From NCBI GenBank assembly GCA_001950395.1, contig BDLO01000001.1:1029979-1093978 (forward strand): a stretch of DNA of 64,000 nucleotides. The letters run 5' to 3'. The notes under the pieces are model-generated. The model was not told the origin of the DNA, made no database searches, and saw nothing but the letters and a program-made list of their open reading frames with translations. The translations under genes and the position numbers were made by a program. Each line of letters opens with the position of its first letter. Position 1 is the first letter of the stretch. Positions 34,352 through 42,218 of the stretch are shown one piece after another. This stretch comes from Coriobacteriaceae bacterium EMTCatB1 (GTDB taxonomy: Bacteria; Actinomycetota; Coriobacteriia; Anaerosomatales; Anaerosomataceae).

Positions 34352-34570
34352 TCAACCGACCGGCTCCGCCGCACGGCACGGAGTTGGACATCGGGCTCAT
34401 CTGACTCCGAAACAGAGATGTTCAAACGACGCGGCCTTTCGACGCCCGAGCTCTCGTGCGAAAGAGAGAAACGGCCTGCGAGTTCTTGACCGCGAAAAGG
34501 ACGCCTGGACCTTTGACTGCCGACTTCGGACCGCGGGCAAGAACGGCGACCGCTCGGCAAGCGTCCGCCC

Positions 34571-34624
34571 CCTACACCTCGCCTCGCGTTCCTCTCTCGA
34601 GCAGCGCCTCCAGACGCTCGCGCA
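34571..34624 (-). pseudogene. galU 3'-end remnant (repeat copy A)
   Basis: 54 bases that match 35896-35949, the end of intact galU, at 50 positions. Read on the minus strand the fragment encodes VRERLEALLERGTRGEV and a stop, against LRERLEALLERGARGEA and a stop in galU. Similarity ends abruptly on both sides and an in-frame stop lies about 44 codons upstream, so no gene is left. Copies A and B are in the same orientation and flank wecB. Confidence 0.7.
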
Positions 34625-34790
34625 CAACAGGCCTTGTGGCAGTCGCGTCGACGATTCGAGAAATCCTGAACCGTCGGCGATAGCCACGCCCGAGAGGCCC
34701 TCAACGAAGGCCCCGCGCCGACCCCGTATCGCCCCAACCTGCTCGTGTGCAAGAATGTCCGGGAACACTCGGCAGCAGAAAGGTTGATAC

Positions 34791-35879
34791 GTGAGTGCGA
34801 TGAGGATTCTCTCGGTCGTTGGCGCCCGCCCGCAGTTCATCAAGGCCGCACCGGTATCGCGGGCACTGCGTCAGCGCTGTCACGAGGTGCTCGTACACTC
34901 CGGCCAACACTACGACTCCGCGATGTCTGACGTGTTCTTCGAACAGCTCGGCATCCCCGCGCCTGACCATGAGCTGGGCATCGGCTCGGGACGGCATGGG
35001 GAGCAGACAGCAGCAATGCTCGCTGCGATCGAGGCGCTGCTCATCGACCTCGCTCCGGACGCCGTGCTCGTCTACGGCGACACGAACACCACGCTCGCAG
35101 GCGGACTAGCTGCGGCGAAGCTCGGCGTGCCGGTGGTGCACGTCGAGGCCGGCCTGCGCTCGTTCAACCGCGCCATGCCCGAGGAGATCAACCGCGTGGT
35201 CGTCGATCACCTTTCCGAGCTCCTCTTTTGCCCGACGCAGGTCGCAGCAGACAACCTGGCAGCCGAAGGCATCCGCAAGGGTGTGCACGTCGTCGGCGAT
35301 GTCATGCTTGACACGCTCCGGCTGTTCGCCGGGCATGAGGCCGCTGGCTCTCACGTGCCTGCCGCCTTCGGCGTCGAACCAGGCCGCTACCACCTCGCGA
35401 CCGTGCACCGCGCCGCCAACGCGGACGACCCCGATGCGCTCGCGCGGCTCATCGAAGGCTTCGAGCGCATCGGCGAGCCGGTCCTGTGGGCCGTCCACCC
35501 CCGCACACACGCGCGCCTCGCCGAATTCGGCCTTGCGCCGGCCGTCGAGCGGGCGAAGAACCTACGCGTGCTTGAGCCGGTGCCCTACCTCGAGACCATC
35601 GGGCTGCTGCGCGCGGCCAAGACGCTGCTCACCGACTCGGGCGGCATGCAGAAAGAAGCATACTTCTTCGGCGTGCCGTGCGTGACGCTGCGTGACGAGA
35701 CCGAATGGGTCGAGACTGTCGAACTCGGCTGGAACACGCTCGTCGGCACGGACCCCGACCGCATAGCGCAAGCATCCTTGCATCCGCGACGTCCTTCGGA
35801 GCGACCACCCGTCTACGGCGATGGACACGCCGCCGAGCGCATCGCCGATGTGATTGTCACGCACCTCCGCGAGCGGTAA
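34791..35879 (+). CDS. wecB: UDP-N-acetylglucosamine 2-epimerase (non-hydrolysing)
   Basis: A 362-residue GT-B-fold epimerase that makes UDP-ManNAc from UDP-GlcNAc for surface glycans. Recognisable blocks are VVGARPQFIKAAPVSRAL, the HSGQHYD motif, GDTNTTLAGGLAAAKL, VHVEAGLRSFNRAMPEEINR and TDSGGMQKEAYFFGVPCVTLRDETEWVET. The GTG at 34791 has AAAGG upstream; an ATG three codons later is possible. GC content returns to core level here. It is lone on the plus strand, convergent with galU, and bracketed by the two copies of the galU-end repeat. Confidence 0.93.
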   Translation: MSAMRILSVVGARPQFIKAAPVSRALRQRCHEVLVHSGQHYDSAMSDVFFEQLGIPAPDHELGIGSGRHGEQTAAMLAAIEALLIDLAPDAVLVYGDTNTTLAGGLAAAKLGVPVVHVEAGLRSFNRAMPEEINRVVVDHLSELLFCPTQVAADNLAAEGIRKGVHVVGDVMLDTLRLFAGHEAAGSHVPAAFGVEPGRYHLATVHRAANADDPDALARLIEGFERIGEPVLWAVHPRTHARLAEFGLAPAVERAKNLRVLEPVPYLETIGLLRAAKTLLTDSGGMQKEAYFFGVPCVTLRDETEWVETVELGWNTLVGTDPDRIAQASLHPRRPSERPPVYGDGHAAERIADVIVTHLRER

Positions 35880-35895
35880 CGTTCTCCGCTCTCAC

Positions 35896-35949
35896 CCTAC
35901 GCCTCGCCTCGCGCCCCTCTCTCGAGCAGCGCTTCCAGACGCTCGCGCA
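35896..35949 (-). repeat. direct repeat copy B, the 3' end of intact galU
   Basis: The last 17 codons and stop of galU plus one base. It is 50/54 identical to 34571-34624 in the same orientation. The distance between copies is 1325 bases and the interval contains only wecB. Confidence 0.7.
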
Positions 35950-36769
35950 GGTCTGCGCCGAACTCGGGGCTCTCAAGCCCGAGCGCGATGTTCGCCTCGA
36001 TCCACGAGAGCACGTTGCCGGTGTCGTAGCCCTCGCACTCGAGTGAGATGGCGTAGAGGTCCTCGCTCTTGAGCAGCTCGCGGAGCGCGTCGGTGAGCTG
36101 GATCTCACCTCCCCTGCCGGGCTCGACGTGCGGCAGGACCTCCATCACCTTCGGAGTGAGAAGGTAGCGGCCGAAGATGGCCATGTTGCTGGGCGCGGTG
36201 TTGATGGCGGGCTTCTCAACCAGGTCGCTCACCTTCCACACGCCCGGCTCCACCTCGTGCCCACCGATGACGCCGTACCGGCTCACGTACTGCTCCTCCA
36301 CCGGCGTGACGGCAAGGACGGACGACCCGTACCGCTCGTGGACTTCGCGAAGCCGCTTCAGACACGAGGCGTTCGGCATGATGACGTCGCCGAGCAGCAC
36401 GAAGAACGGCTTATCGCCCGTGTGCGCGGCGCCGCACAGCACCGCGTGGCCGAGGCCGCGCGGCCGCTTCTGGCGCACGTAGAAGACCTCCGCGAGCTCG
36501 GAGATGCCGCGCACCTGCCGAAGCTTCTCCGTGTCGCCTGCGCGCTCGAGCAGGTCTTCCAGCTCCACCGAGCGGTCGAAGTGGTCCTCGATCGCGCGCT
36601 TGCCGCGCCCGGTGATGATCAAGACGTCGTCGACGCCGGCCGCCACGGCCTCCTCGACGACGTACTGGATCACCGGCTTGTTCAGCACCGGGAGCATCTC
36701 TTTGGGCTGCGCCTTGGTGGCCGGCAAGAAGCGGGTGCCGAGACCCGCCGCTGGGATGATGGCCTTCAT
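35897..36769 (-). CDS. galU: UTP-glucose-1-phosphate uridylyltransferase
   Basis: A 290-residue nucleotidyltransferase that makes UDP-glucose for glycan synthesis. The N-terminal signature is MKAIIPAAGLGTRFLPATKAQPKEMLPVLNKP. LLGDVIMPNASCL supplies the metal Asp, followed by VSRYGVIGG, LVEKP, and the ECEGYDTGN motif that binds the sugar. ATG 36769 with GGAG 6 bases upstream is preferred over a GTG two codons earlier. It ends 17 bases from the stop of the convergent wecB gene. Its 3' end is duplicated at 34.57 kb. Confidence 0.95.
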   Translation of the reverse strand: MKAIIPAAGLGTRFLPATKAQPKEMLPVLNKPVIQYVVEEAVAAGVDDVLIITGRGKRAIEDHFDRSVELEDLLERAGDTEKLRQVRGISELAEVFYVRQKRPRGLGHAVLCGAAHTGDKPFFVLLGDVIMPNASCLKRLREVHERYGSSVLAVTPVEEQYVSRYGVIGGHEVEPGVWKVSDLVEKPAINTAPSNMAIFGRYLLTPKVMEVLPHVEPGRGGEIQLTDALRELLKSEDLYAISLECEGYDTGNVLSWIEANIALGLESPEFGADLRERLEALLERGARGEA

Positions 36770-36864
36770 CGTCACTCCTCACACCCTTCGTGACCCCGCG
36801 CCGCGCGAACAGCGCTGATGGCAACCTCCACAGGGTACACCAGCGGCACGAGACGCAGAAGTGG

Positions 36865-36990
36865 TCAGCCGTTCGCCTCTGTCGCACCGGCCCCCGCGAT
36901 CAGATGCCACGGCAGCGCCACGATTCCGTCCCATGCGAGCACGAAGTCTGCTCGACGGCTTGATGCGTCCTCCAGTAGGAATCCATCACC
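36865..36990 (-). other. possible orphan C-terminal coding fragment
   Basis: In the 279-base gap between galU and hemL, the minus strand reads WGDGFLLEDASSRRADFVLA and continues through a hydrophobic stretch to a stop at 36865. The composition is protein-like, but the frame runs upstream only into the hairpin and hemL's end. It could be the remnant of a lost gene. I do not recognise it. Confidence 0.2.
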
Positions 36991-37022
36991 CCATGAATGA
37001 TTTTCATTCACGGGGTGAATGG
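36983..37022. terminator. long imperfect hairpin just past hemL
   Basis: CACCCCATGAATGA (36987-37000) and TCATTCACGGGGTG (37004-37017) pair with one mismatch around a 3-base loop. CCAT/ATGG outside extends the stem with a bulge. It begins about 33 bases beyond the hemL stop, where an operon-end signal is expected. There is no T-run on the minus strand, so termination would be non-canonical. The AT-rich core also resembles an operator. Confidence 0.4.
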
Positions 37023-37054
37023 TTTTCCGAACCCGCGCTTGGCAACCGCCCCGC

Positions 37055-38341
37055 TCACGCGATGCTCGCAAGCACCTCCGCGGCAGCAGCGGTCATGCGG
37101 TCGATGTCGTCGTCTGTGTGCGCGAGCCCGACGAAGGTCGCCTCGAACTGGCTCGGCGCGAGCATGACGCCCCGCTCCAGCATGCCGCGGAAGTATCGCG
37201 CGTACCGGTCGGTGTCGCTCGTCGAAGCGGTCTTCCAGTCCCGCACCTGCTCCGCCGTGAAGAACATGCACGCCATCGACCCCACGCGTGTCAGGAACGC
37301 GTCCACTCCCGCGTGCTCGACCGCCTCGCGCAGGCCGGCCTCCAGCCGCGCGCCCTTGCGCTCGAGCTCGTCGTACACGCCCGGCTGCTTGAGGGCCTCG
37401 ATCAGCGCGAGACCGGCGACCATCGCGACCGGGTTGCCCGAGAGCGTGCCGGCCTGGTAGACAGGACCGACGGGCGCCAGACGCTCCATGATCTCGCGCT
37501 TGCCGCCGAAAGCGCCCACCGGGAAGCCGCCGCCGATAATCTTGCCGAGCGTGGTGAGGTCCGGCATGACGCCGTAGCGCTCCTGCGCGCCGCCCAGCGC
37601 GACGCGGAACCCGGTGATGACCTCGTCGAAGATGAGGACCGCGCCGTACTCGTCGCACACCGCGCGCAGCCCCGCAAGGAACCCTTCGGCTGGGGGAACC
37701 ACGCCCATGTTGCCGGCCACCGGCTCGACGATCACCGCCGCGATCTGCTCGCCCTGCTCCGCGAACGCCGCGCGCACGGCCTCGATGTCGTTGTACGGCA
37801 AGACGATCGTGTCGGCGGCCGCGCCCTTGGTCACGCCCGGCGTGCTGGGGATGCCCAGCGTCAGAAGCCCGCTTCCGGCGGCCACGAGCAGCGCATCGGA
37901 GTGCCCGTGGTAGCACCCGTCGAACTTCACGAACTTCTCGCGCCCGGTATATCCGCGCGCGAGCCGGATCGCGCTCATCGTCGCCTCGGTGCCGCTGGAG
38001 ACCATCCGCACCATCTCGATCGACGGCACCGCCTCGACGACCGCTTCGGCCATCAGCACCTCGGCCTCGCACGGCGCGCCGTACGAGGTGCCGCGCTCCA
38101 GCTGCTCGCGGACCGCGTCGAGCACTGCGTCCGGCGCGTGCCCGAGGATCATCGGGCCCCACGACGCGACGAAGTCGATGAACTCGTTGCCGTCGGCGTC
38201 CCACACCCGGCAACCCTTCGCGCGCTCGTAGAACACCGGCTCGCCGCCGACGCTCTTGAACGCCCGCACGGGCGAGTTCACGCCGCCCGGGATGACGCGC
38301 CGGGCGCGCTCGAGAAGCTCGTGGGAACGGTCGGTGCGCAT
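37055..38341 (-). CDS. hemL: glutamate-1-semialdehyde 2,1-aminomutase
   Basis: A 428-residue PLP enzyme that makes 5-aminolevulinate, second step of the C5 tetrapyrrole route. The signatures are [17 protein letters not shown] near the N-terminus, [32 protein letters not shown], and the PLP lysine Lys267 in [16 protein letters not shown]. The ATG at 38341 lies 2 bases past the stop of the radical SAM gene with AAGGGAG upstream. It is the last gene of the heme operon; its substrate is made by HemA at the other end. Confidence 0.95.
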   Translation of the reverse strand: MRTDRSHELLERARRVIPGGVNSPVRAFKSVGGEPVFYERAKGCRVWDADGNEFIDFVASWGPMILGHAPDAVLDAVREQLERGTSYGAPCEAEVLMAEAVVEAVPSIEMVRMVSSGTEATMSAIRLARGYTGREKFVKFDGCYHGHSDALLVAAGSGLLTLGIPSTPGVTKGAAADTIVLPYNDIEAVRAAFAEQGEQIAAVIVEPVAGNMGVVPPAEGFLAGLRAVCDEYGAVLIFDEVITGFRVALGGAQERYGVMPDLTTLGKIIGGGFPVGAFGGKREIMERLAPVGPVYQAGTLSGNPVAMVAGLALIEALKQPGVYDELERKGARLEAGLREAVEHAGVDAFLTRVGSMACMFFTAEQVRDWKTASTSDTDRYARYFRGMLERGVMLAPSQFEATFVGLAHTDDDIDRMTAAAAEVLASIA

Positions 38342-38343
38342 GC

Positions 38344-39927
38344 TCAGCAGCTCCCTTCCGGGGTCTTCGGCTCGTACACGCAATACGGCTCGGCCTCGAG
38401 GTAGTCGCCCGTGATCTCCAGCGCGCGGGCGCGGCACCCGCCGCACACGGCCTTGTACTCGCAGCGGCCGCACTTGCCCTTGAGCTTGCTGTAGTCGCGC
38501 AGGTCGTTGAAGACCGGCGATTCAGTCCAGATCTTCGAGAACGGCTGCTCTTTCACGTTGCCGAGCTGCATGTCGAAGTAGCCGCACGGCTGCACGTCGC
38601 CGATGTGGCTGATGAAGCAGAACGTGATGCCGCCCAGGCACCCGCGGGTCATCGCGTCGAGCCCGTACTCCTCGCGCGTGACCTTGCGGCCCTCGGCCTT
38701 CGCCAGCTGCCGGATGATGCGGTAGTAGTGCGGCGAGTCGGTGGGCTTGAAGTGCAGCGGGCTCGTCTTCTGCCGGTGGTACGCCCACGTGAGCACGCGC
38801 TCGTACTCCTCGGGCGGGAGCTCCTTGTCGAGCAGGTCGGCGCCGCGCCCGGTCGGGACGAGCATGAAGATGTGGAACGCGTCCACGCCGAGCGACTCGG
38901 CCAAGTCGTGCACCTCGGCCACCTTCGTGTGGTTGAGCGTGGTGACGGTCATGTTGATCTGCACGCCGATGCCGTGGCGCTTGGCGATCTTGATGCCCTC
39001 GATGCTCGCTTCGAAGCACCCCGGCTGGCCGCGGAAGGCGTCGTGCTCCTCGGCCGTCGGGAAGTCGATCGAGACCGAGATGCGCGGGATCTTGTGCTCC
39101 GCCATCTTGGCCGCGATCTCATCGGTGATCAGCGTGGCGTTGGTGCCGATAACGGGCATGCAGCCCTTCTCGTGCGCGTAGTCGACGATGTCCCAGATGT
39201 CGGGCCGCATCAAAGGCTCGCCGCCGGTGAGGATGAGGATCGGGTTGCTGATCGTGGCGATGTCGTCGATGACCGCCTTTATCTCGTCGAGCGACAGCTC
39301 GCCCGGGTAGTAGCCGAACTCGGCCGCAGCGCGGCAGTGCGCGCACGACAGGTTGCACGAGCGCGTGATCTCCCACGCGATGATGCGCGGCGCCTTGATG
39401 CCGGTGCGCTCCTCGTACGCGAGCGCCTGCGGGCCGCCGCCCGGCCGGAAGCCGACCGAGCGCGCCCCGCCGTGACGCTGGCGCGGCACGCCGGACGGAT
39501 GCCCGCCGGAGCCGCCAGGCACGCCGGCCGGATGCCCGCCGGCGGCGTGCGCGTGCGGCGAGGGGGAGGCGCTCGGCGAAGCCTCTGCAGCCGCCGAAGG
39601 CGGGGGACCCGCGGGGGTGTCCGCGTGCGGCGAGGGGGAGGCGCTCGGCGAAGCCTCTGCAGCCGCCGAAGGCAGGGGACCCGCGGGGGTGTCCGCGTGC
39701 GGCGAGGGGGAGGCGCTCGACGAAGCCTCTGCAGCCGCCGAAGGCGGCGAAGCCAGCGAGGAGAGCGCCTCCCCCTCGCCGCCTCCGATCACGATCGCGA
39801 CGCCGGTCCCGCACCCGGCCTCGGCGGCCGCAAGCTCGCTCTCGTCGAGCACCGGCCGGTCGTCGCCGAGTTCCTGCTCAAGATCCAGGTCGGGCCGCGC
39901 GTCTGCGTTCCCTACGTTCTCAGCCAT
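38344..39927 (-). CDS. ahbD: AhbD-like radical SAM heme biosynthesis enzyme with a repetitive N-terminal extension
   Basis: A 527-residue protein. The catalytic part starts near 175: [20 protein letters not shown] carries CX3CX2C at Cys191, Cys195 and Cys198, then [11 protein letters not shown]. The C-terminal SPASM-like cysteine region reads [18 protein letters not shown]. This is the AhbD/NirJ type; AhbD decarboxylates iron-coproporphyrin III to heme in the siroheme-dependent route. Location between hemB and hemL supports a heme role. The first 165 residues are unusual: a short acidic start, then three copies of an Ala/Ser/Pro/His-rich 24-residue unit, then Gly/Pro/His repeats. AhbC/NirJ remains an alternative. 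Confidence 0.82.
   Translation of the reverse strand: MAENVGNADARPDLDLEQELGDDRPVLDESELAAAEAGCGTGVAIVIGGGEGEALSSLASPPSAAAEASSSASPSPHADTPAGPLPSAAAEASPSASPSPHADTPAGPPPSAAAEASPSASPSPHAHAAGGHPAGVPGGSGGHPSGVPRQRHGGARSVGFRPGGGPQALAYEERTGIKAPRIIAWEITRSCNLSCAHCRAAAEFGYYPGELSLDEIKAVIDDIATISNPILILTGGEPLMRPDIWDIVDYAHEKGCMPVIGTNATLITDEIAAKMAEHKIPRISVSIDFPTAEEHDAFRGQPGCFEASIEGIKIAKRHGIGVQINMTVTTLNHTKVAEVHDLAESLGVDAFHIFMLVPTGRGADLLDKELPPEEYERVLTWAYHRQKTSPLHFKPTDSPHYYRIIRQLAKAEGRKVTREEYGLDAMTRGCLGGITFCFISHIGDVQPCGYFDMQLGNVKEQPFSKIWTESPVFNDLRDYSKLKGKCGRCEYKAVCGGCRARALEITGDYLEAEPYCVYEPKTPEGSC
39551..39749. repeat. 72-bp in-frame tandem repeat inside ahbD
   Basis: About 2.75 copies of a 72-base unit start at 39551, 39623 and 39695 with only scattered substitutions. 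Each encodes 24 residues of the type [20 protein letters not shown] plus AGPP. The near identity of copies shows recent expansion. Confidence 0.85.
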
Positions 39928-39947
39928 GAAGTCCCTCTCGATTCACG

Positions 39948-40931
39948 TCACGCCTCGGCAAGCCAGCGAGCCACGTCTTTGGCGTGGTAGGTCAAGATGA
40001 GGTCCGCACCCGCCCGTTTCATGCTCGTGAGCGTCTCGAGCACCACACGACGCTCGTCGATCCAGCCATTGGCGGCAGCGGCTTTCACCATCGCGTACTC
40101 GCCGCTCACGTTGTAGGCCGCCGTCGGGTACCCGAACTCGTCCTTCACGCGACGCACGATGTCGAGGTACGCGAGCGCCGGCTTGACCATGACGATGTCG
40201 GCGCCCTCCTCGATGTCGAGCAGCACCTCGCGAAGCGCCTCCTCGGCGTTCGCGGGATCCATCTGGTACGCGCGCCTATCGCCGAACGCAGGCGCGCTGT
40301 CCGCGGCGTCGCGGAACGGGCCATAGTACGCGCTCGCGTACTTCGCGGAGTAGGCCATGATCGGAACGTCGGTGAACCCTTCGGCATCCAGCGCCGACCG
40401 GATCGCGGCGACCCGTCCGTCCATCATGTCGGACGGCGCCACCATGTCTGCGCCTGCCTCGGCGTGGCTGACGGCCGTCTGGGCGAGCATCTCCAGGGTG
40501 ACGTCGTTCATCACGCAGCCGTGCTCGTCGAGGATGCCGCAGTGCCCGTGCGAGGTGTACTCGCACATGCACACGTCGGTGATGACGAAGAAGTCCGGGT
40601 CGTGCGCCTTGATGGTGCGGATCGCCTGCTGGACGATGCCCTCCTCGGCGTACGCGCCGCTGCCTGCTTCGTCTTTCGACGCAGGGATGCCGAACAGGAT
40701 GACTGCGGGGATGCCGAGCGACTTGAGCTCGTCGATCTCACCAGGAAGCTGGTCGAGCGACATGTTGTACACGCCCGGCATCGAGGGCACTTCGCGCTTC
40801 ACGCCCTCGCCGAACTCGACGAACAGCGGGTAGATGAGGTCGCGCGCATCGAGCGACGTCTCGCGCACCATCGCGCGCAGCGTCTCGCTTCGGCGCAAGC
40901 GCCTCGGACGGTACACCGGGAACTCGGGCAT
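39948..40931 (-). CDS. hemB: delta-aminolevulinic acid dehydratase (porphobilinogen synthase)
   Basis: A 327-residue enzyme joining two 5-aminolevulinates to porphobilinogen. The zinc site is the Cys-rich motif [14 protein letters not shown], so it is the zinc-dependent form. The two active-site lysines are in [15 protein letters not shown] and [18 protein letters not shown] and PSDMMDGR blocks are also family-typical. It lies 36 bases downstream of the small membrane protein gene and 20 bases upstream of ahbD, so it belongs to the heme operon. Confidence 0.96.
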   Translation of the reverse strand: MPEFPVYRPRRLRRSETLRAMVRETSLDARDLIYPLFVEFGEGVKREVPSMPGVYNMSLDQLPGEIDELKSLGIPAVILFGIPASKDEAGSGAYAEEGIVQQAIRTIKAHDPDFFVITDVCMCEYTSHGHCGILDEHGCVMNDVTLEMLAQTAVSHAEAGADMVAPSDMMDGRVAAIRSALDAEGFTDVPIMAYSAKYASAYYGPFRDAADSAPAFGDRRAYQMDPANAEEALREVLLDIEEGADIVMVKPALAYLDIVRRVKDEFGYPTAAYNVSGEYAMVKAAAANGWIDERRVVLETLTSMKRAGADLILTYHAKDVARWLAEA

Positions 40932-40967
40932 GGTGCTTCGCCTCGCTCTCTTGGCTCGGACTCGGCG

Positions 40968-41186
40968 TCACTCCACGAACGGTTCGACGTCGACAGTCGG
41001 TTCGTCAGCGGTCTGGCCGACGCCCGCCTCCTGGCCGCGGCTTGTGACGTGGTCGACCCACCGCTTCAGCAACAGCACTGCCCACACCGCGGCTGCGGCC
41101 ACCACGATCCAGTACAGCATCTGGACGATCGGCCCTGCGTAGTACACGAACTTCTGAAAGCCTTCCGCAAACCCATTTGTCGCCAT
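40968..41186 (-). CDS. small single-pass membrane protein, unknown
   Basis: A 72-residue protein. An amphipathic start (MATNGFAEGFQKFVYYAGP) is followed by one membrane helix (about residues 19-43, IVQMLYWIVVAAAAVWAVLLL) and an acidic Gln/Glu/Asp-rich tail. ATG 41186 has a strong AGGAGG 6 bases upstream, which supports translation. It sits between tRNA-Ala and hemB in a heme operon. I do not recognise it; a membrane tether or heme-handling helper is speculation from position. Confidence 0.75.
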   Translation of the reverse strand: MATNGFAEGFQKFVYYAGPIVQMLYWIVVAAAAVWAVLLLKRWVDHVTSRGQEAGVGQTADEPTVDVEPFVE

Positions 41187-41270
41187 GCTTTTCCTCCTGC
41201 TCGTCCGTCGCTGTCCACAGAAACAGTCGAGGCGCCCTGAGCGCACAGGCCGCCTCGACATCGTATACGT

Positions 41271-41346
41271 TGGTGGAGATGAGCGGACTCGAACCGCCGG
41301 CCTCTACCGTGCGAAGGTAGCGCTCTCCCAGCTGAGCTACATCCCC
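41271..41346 (-). tRNA. tRNA-Ala(CGC)
   Basis: A full cloverleaf can be drawn. The 7-bp acceptor GGGGATG/CATCTCC has the G3:U70 pair that identifies alanine tRNAs. The D arm is GCTC/GAGC. The anticodon arm is CTACC-TTCGCAC-GGTAG with anticodon CGC (reads GCG). The T loop is TTCGAGT, the discriminator is A and the encoded CCA lies at 41271-41273. It sits in the 145-base gap between hemD and the small membrane protein gene, same strand. GCG is expected to be a frequent Ala codon in such GC-rich DNA. Confidence 0.95.
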
Positions 41347-41375
41347 GTTGTCCGACCCGGCCCTGCCGGGGCAGA

Positions 41376-41409
41376 TGTATACAATGCCGACCTCGACGCG
41401 CTTTGTCAA
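41376..41409 (-). promoter_or_regulatory. candidate promoter of tRNA-Ala and downstream hemB genes
   Basis: On the minus strand TTGACA (41404-41409) overlaps the hemD stop and TATACA (41376-41381) lies 22 bases on. Each hexamer is a good match but the spacer is longer than the usual 17. A start near 41369 would give a 23-base tRNA 5' leader. Confidence 0.35.
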
Positions 41410-42215
41410 TCCGTCCAGGGCTCGGAACTCCGGCGCCTTGCGTGCCGCTCGATTGCTTCCACGAGCGCGGGCGCCGTGTACTCCACCGGCTCGATGACGG
41501 TCGCGAATCCCGCCTCACGGGCGGTCTTCGCAGTGATCGGTCCGATGCACGCTGCGACCACGCGCTCGCGATTCACGCTCGGAGCTAGTTCGACGAAGTA
41601 GCGCACCGTGGAGCCGGAGGTGAACGTCACGTAGTCGACCTCGCCCGCCTCGAGCGCAGCGAGCGTCCCGGGATCGCCCTCTCCTTTCACGGTGCGGTAC
41701 GCCACGACGACGTCCACGAGCGCGCCCTCCTCCCGCAAAGCATCGGGGAGCACCTCGCGGGCCTCCTCCGCGCGCGGCAGCAGCACTCGCGAGCCCTCCC
41801 GCACGCCGCGGGCGAGCAGCCCTTCAGCGAGCGCTTCGCCGACGTGCTTCTCGGCCACGTAGTCAGGGCGGATGCCGTTGCGCTCGCACGCAGCTGCGGT
41901 CGCCGGGCCGACGCAGGCGATCCGCACGCCGTGCAAGTGACGCGCGTCCCGCCCACTGCCGTACAGACGCGCGAAGAACCGTTCGACCGCATTCGCCGAG
42001 GTGAACACGGCCCACGAGTACACCTCGAGGTGGCGGATCGCCTCGTCGAGCGGAGCCAGATCCTCGGGATCCGCGATGGCGATCGTCGGGAACGGAAGCA
42101 CCCGTGCACCGAGCTCTTCGAGGAGCTCGACCAGCTCCTTCGACTGCTCCGGCGCACGCGTCACCGCCACGGTGACGCCCGTGAGCGGTCCTTCGACGTC
42201 TCGCTGCACGCTCAT
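41406..42215 (-). CDS. hemD: uroporphyrinogen-III synthase
   Basis: A 269-residue protein of the two-domain HemD fold. It closes hydroxymethylbilane with inversion of ring D. Family sequence is weakly conserved; seen here are VAVTRAPEQSKELVELLEELGARVLPFPTIAI at the start, VFTSANAVERFF, VGPATAAACERNG, and the second-domain echo VTFTSGSTVRYF with CIGPITAKTAREAG. It starts 3 bases after hemC ends, which confirms the call. It is a stand-alone enzyme, not fused to a uroporphyrinogen methyltransferase. Confidence 0.92.
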   Translation of the reverse strand: MSVQRDVEGPLTGVTVAVTRAPEQSKELVELLEELGARVLPFPTIAIADPEDLAPLDEAIRHLEVYSWAVFTSANAVERFFARLYGSGRDARHLHGVRIACVGPATAAACERNGIRPDYVAEKHVGEALAEGLLARGVREGSRVLLPRAEEAREVLPDALREEGALVDVVVAYRTVKGEGDPGTLAALEAGEVDYVTFTSGSTVRYFVELAPSVNRERVVAACIGPITAKTAREAGFATVIEPVEYTAPALVEAIERHARRRSSEPWTD

Positions 42216-42218
42216 CGC

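Larger units (their letters stand above)
34299..34790. other. 492-base region at the right border of the lower-GC glycan block
   Basis: No intact gene is convincing here. It holds a promoter for the leftward unit (34324-34351), a 54-bp near-copy of the galU 3' end (34571-34624), and a Shine-Dalgarno-like AAAGG just before wecB. The open frames present are in high-GC antisense-like composition and lack recognisable motifs. This looks like a recombination junction. Confidence 0.5.

Noticed and set aside
34134-34787. Plus-strand open frame of 217 codons before wecB
   Set aside because: It has no recognisable motif and Arg/Ser-rich composition. It overlaps the methyltransferase gene antisense and crosses the galU-end repeat out of frame.
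36993-37011. Fur box
   Set aside because: The AATGA-TTT-TCATT core resembles an iron box, but the site lies past hemL and far upstream of galU, and the longer GC arms fit a hairpin better.
39551-39749. CRISPR-like array
   Set aside because: The 72-base units are contiguous without spacers, stay in frame, and encode a 24-residue protein repeat.
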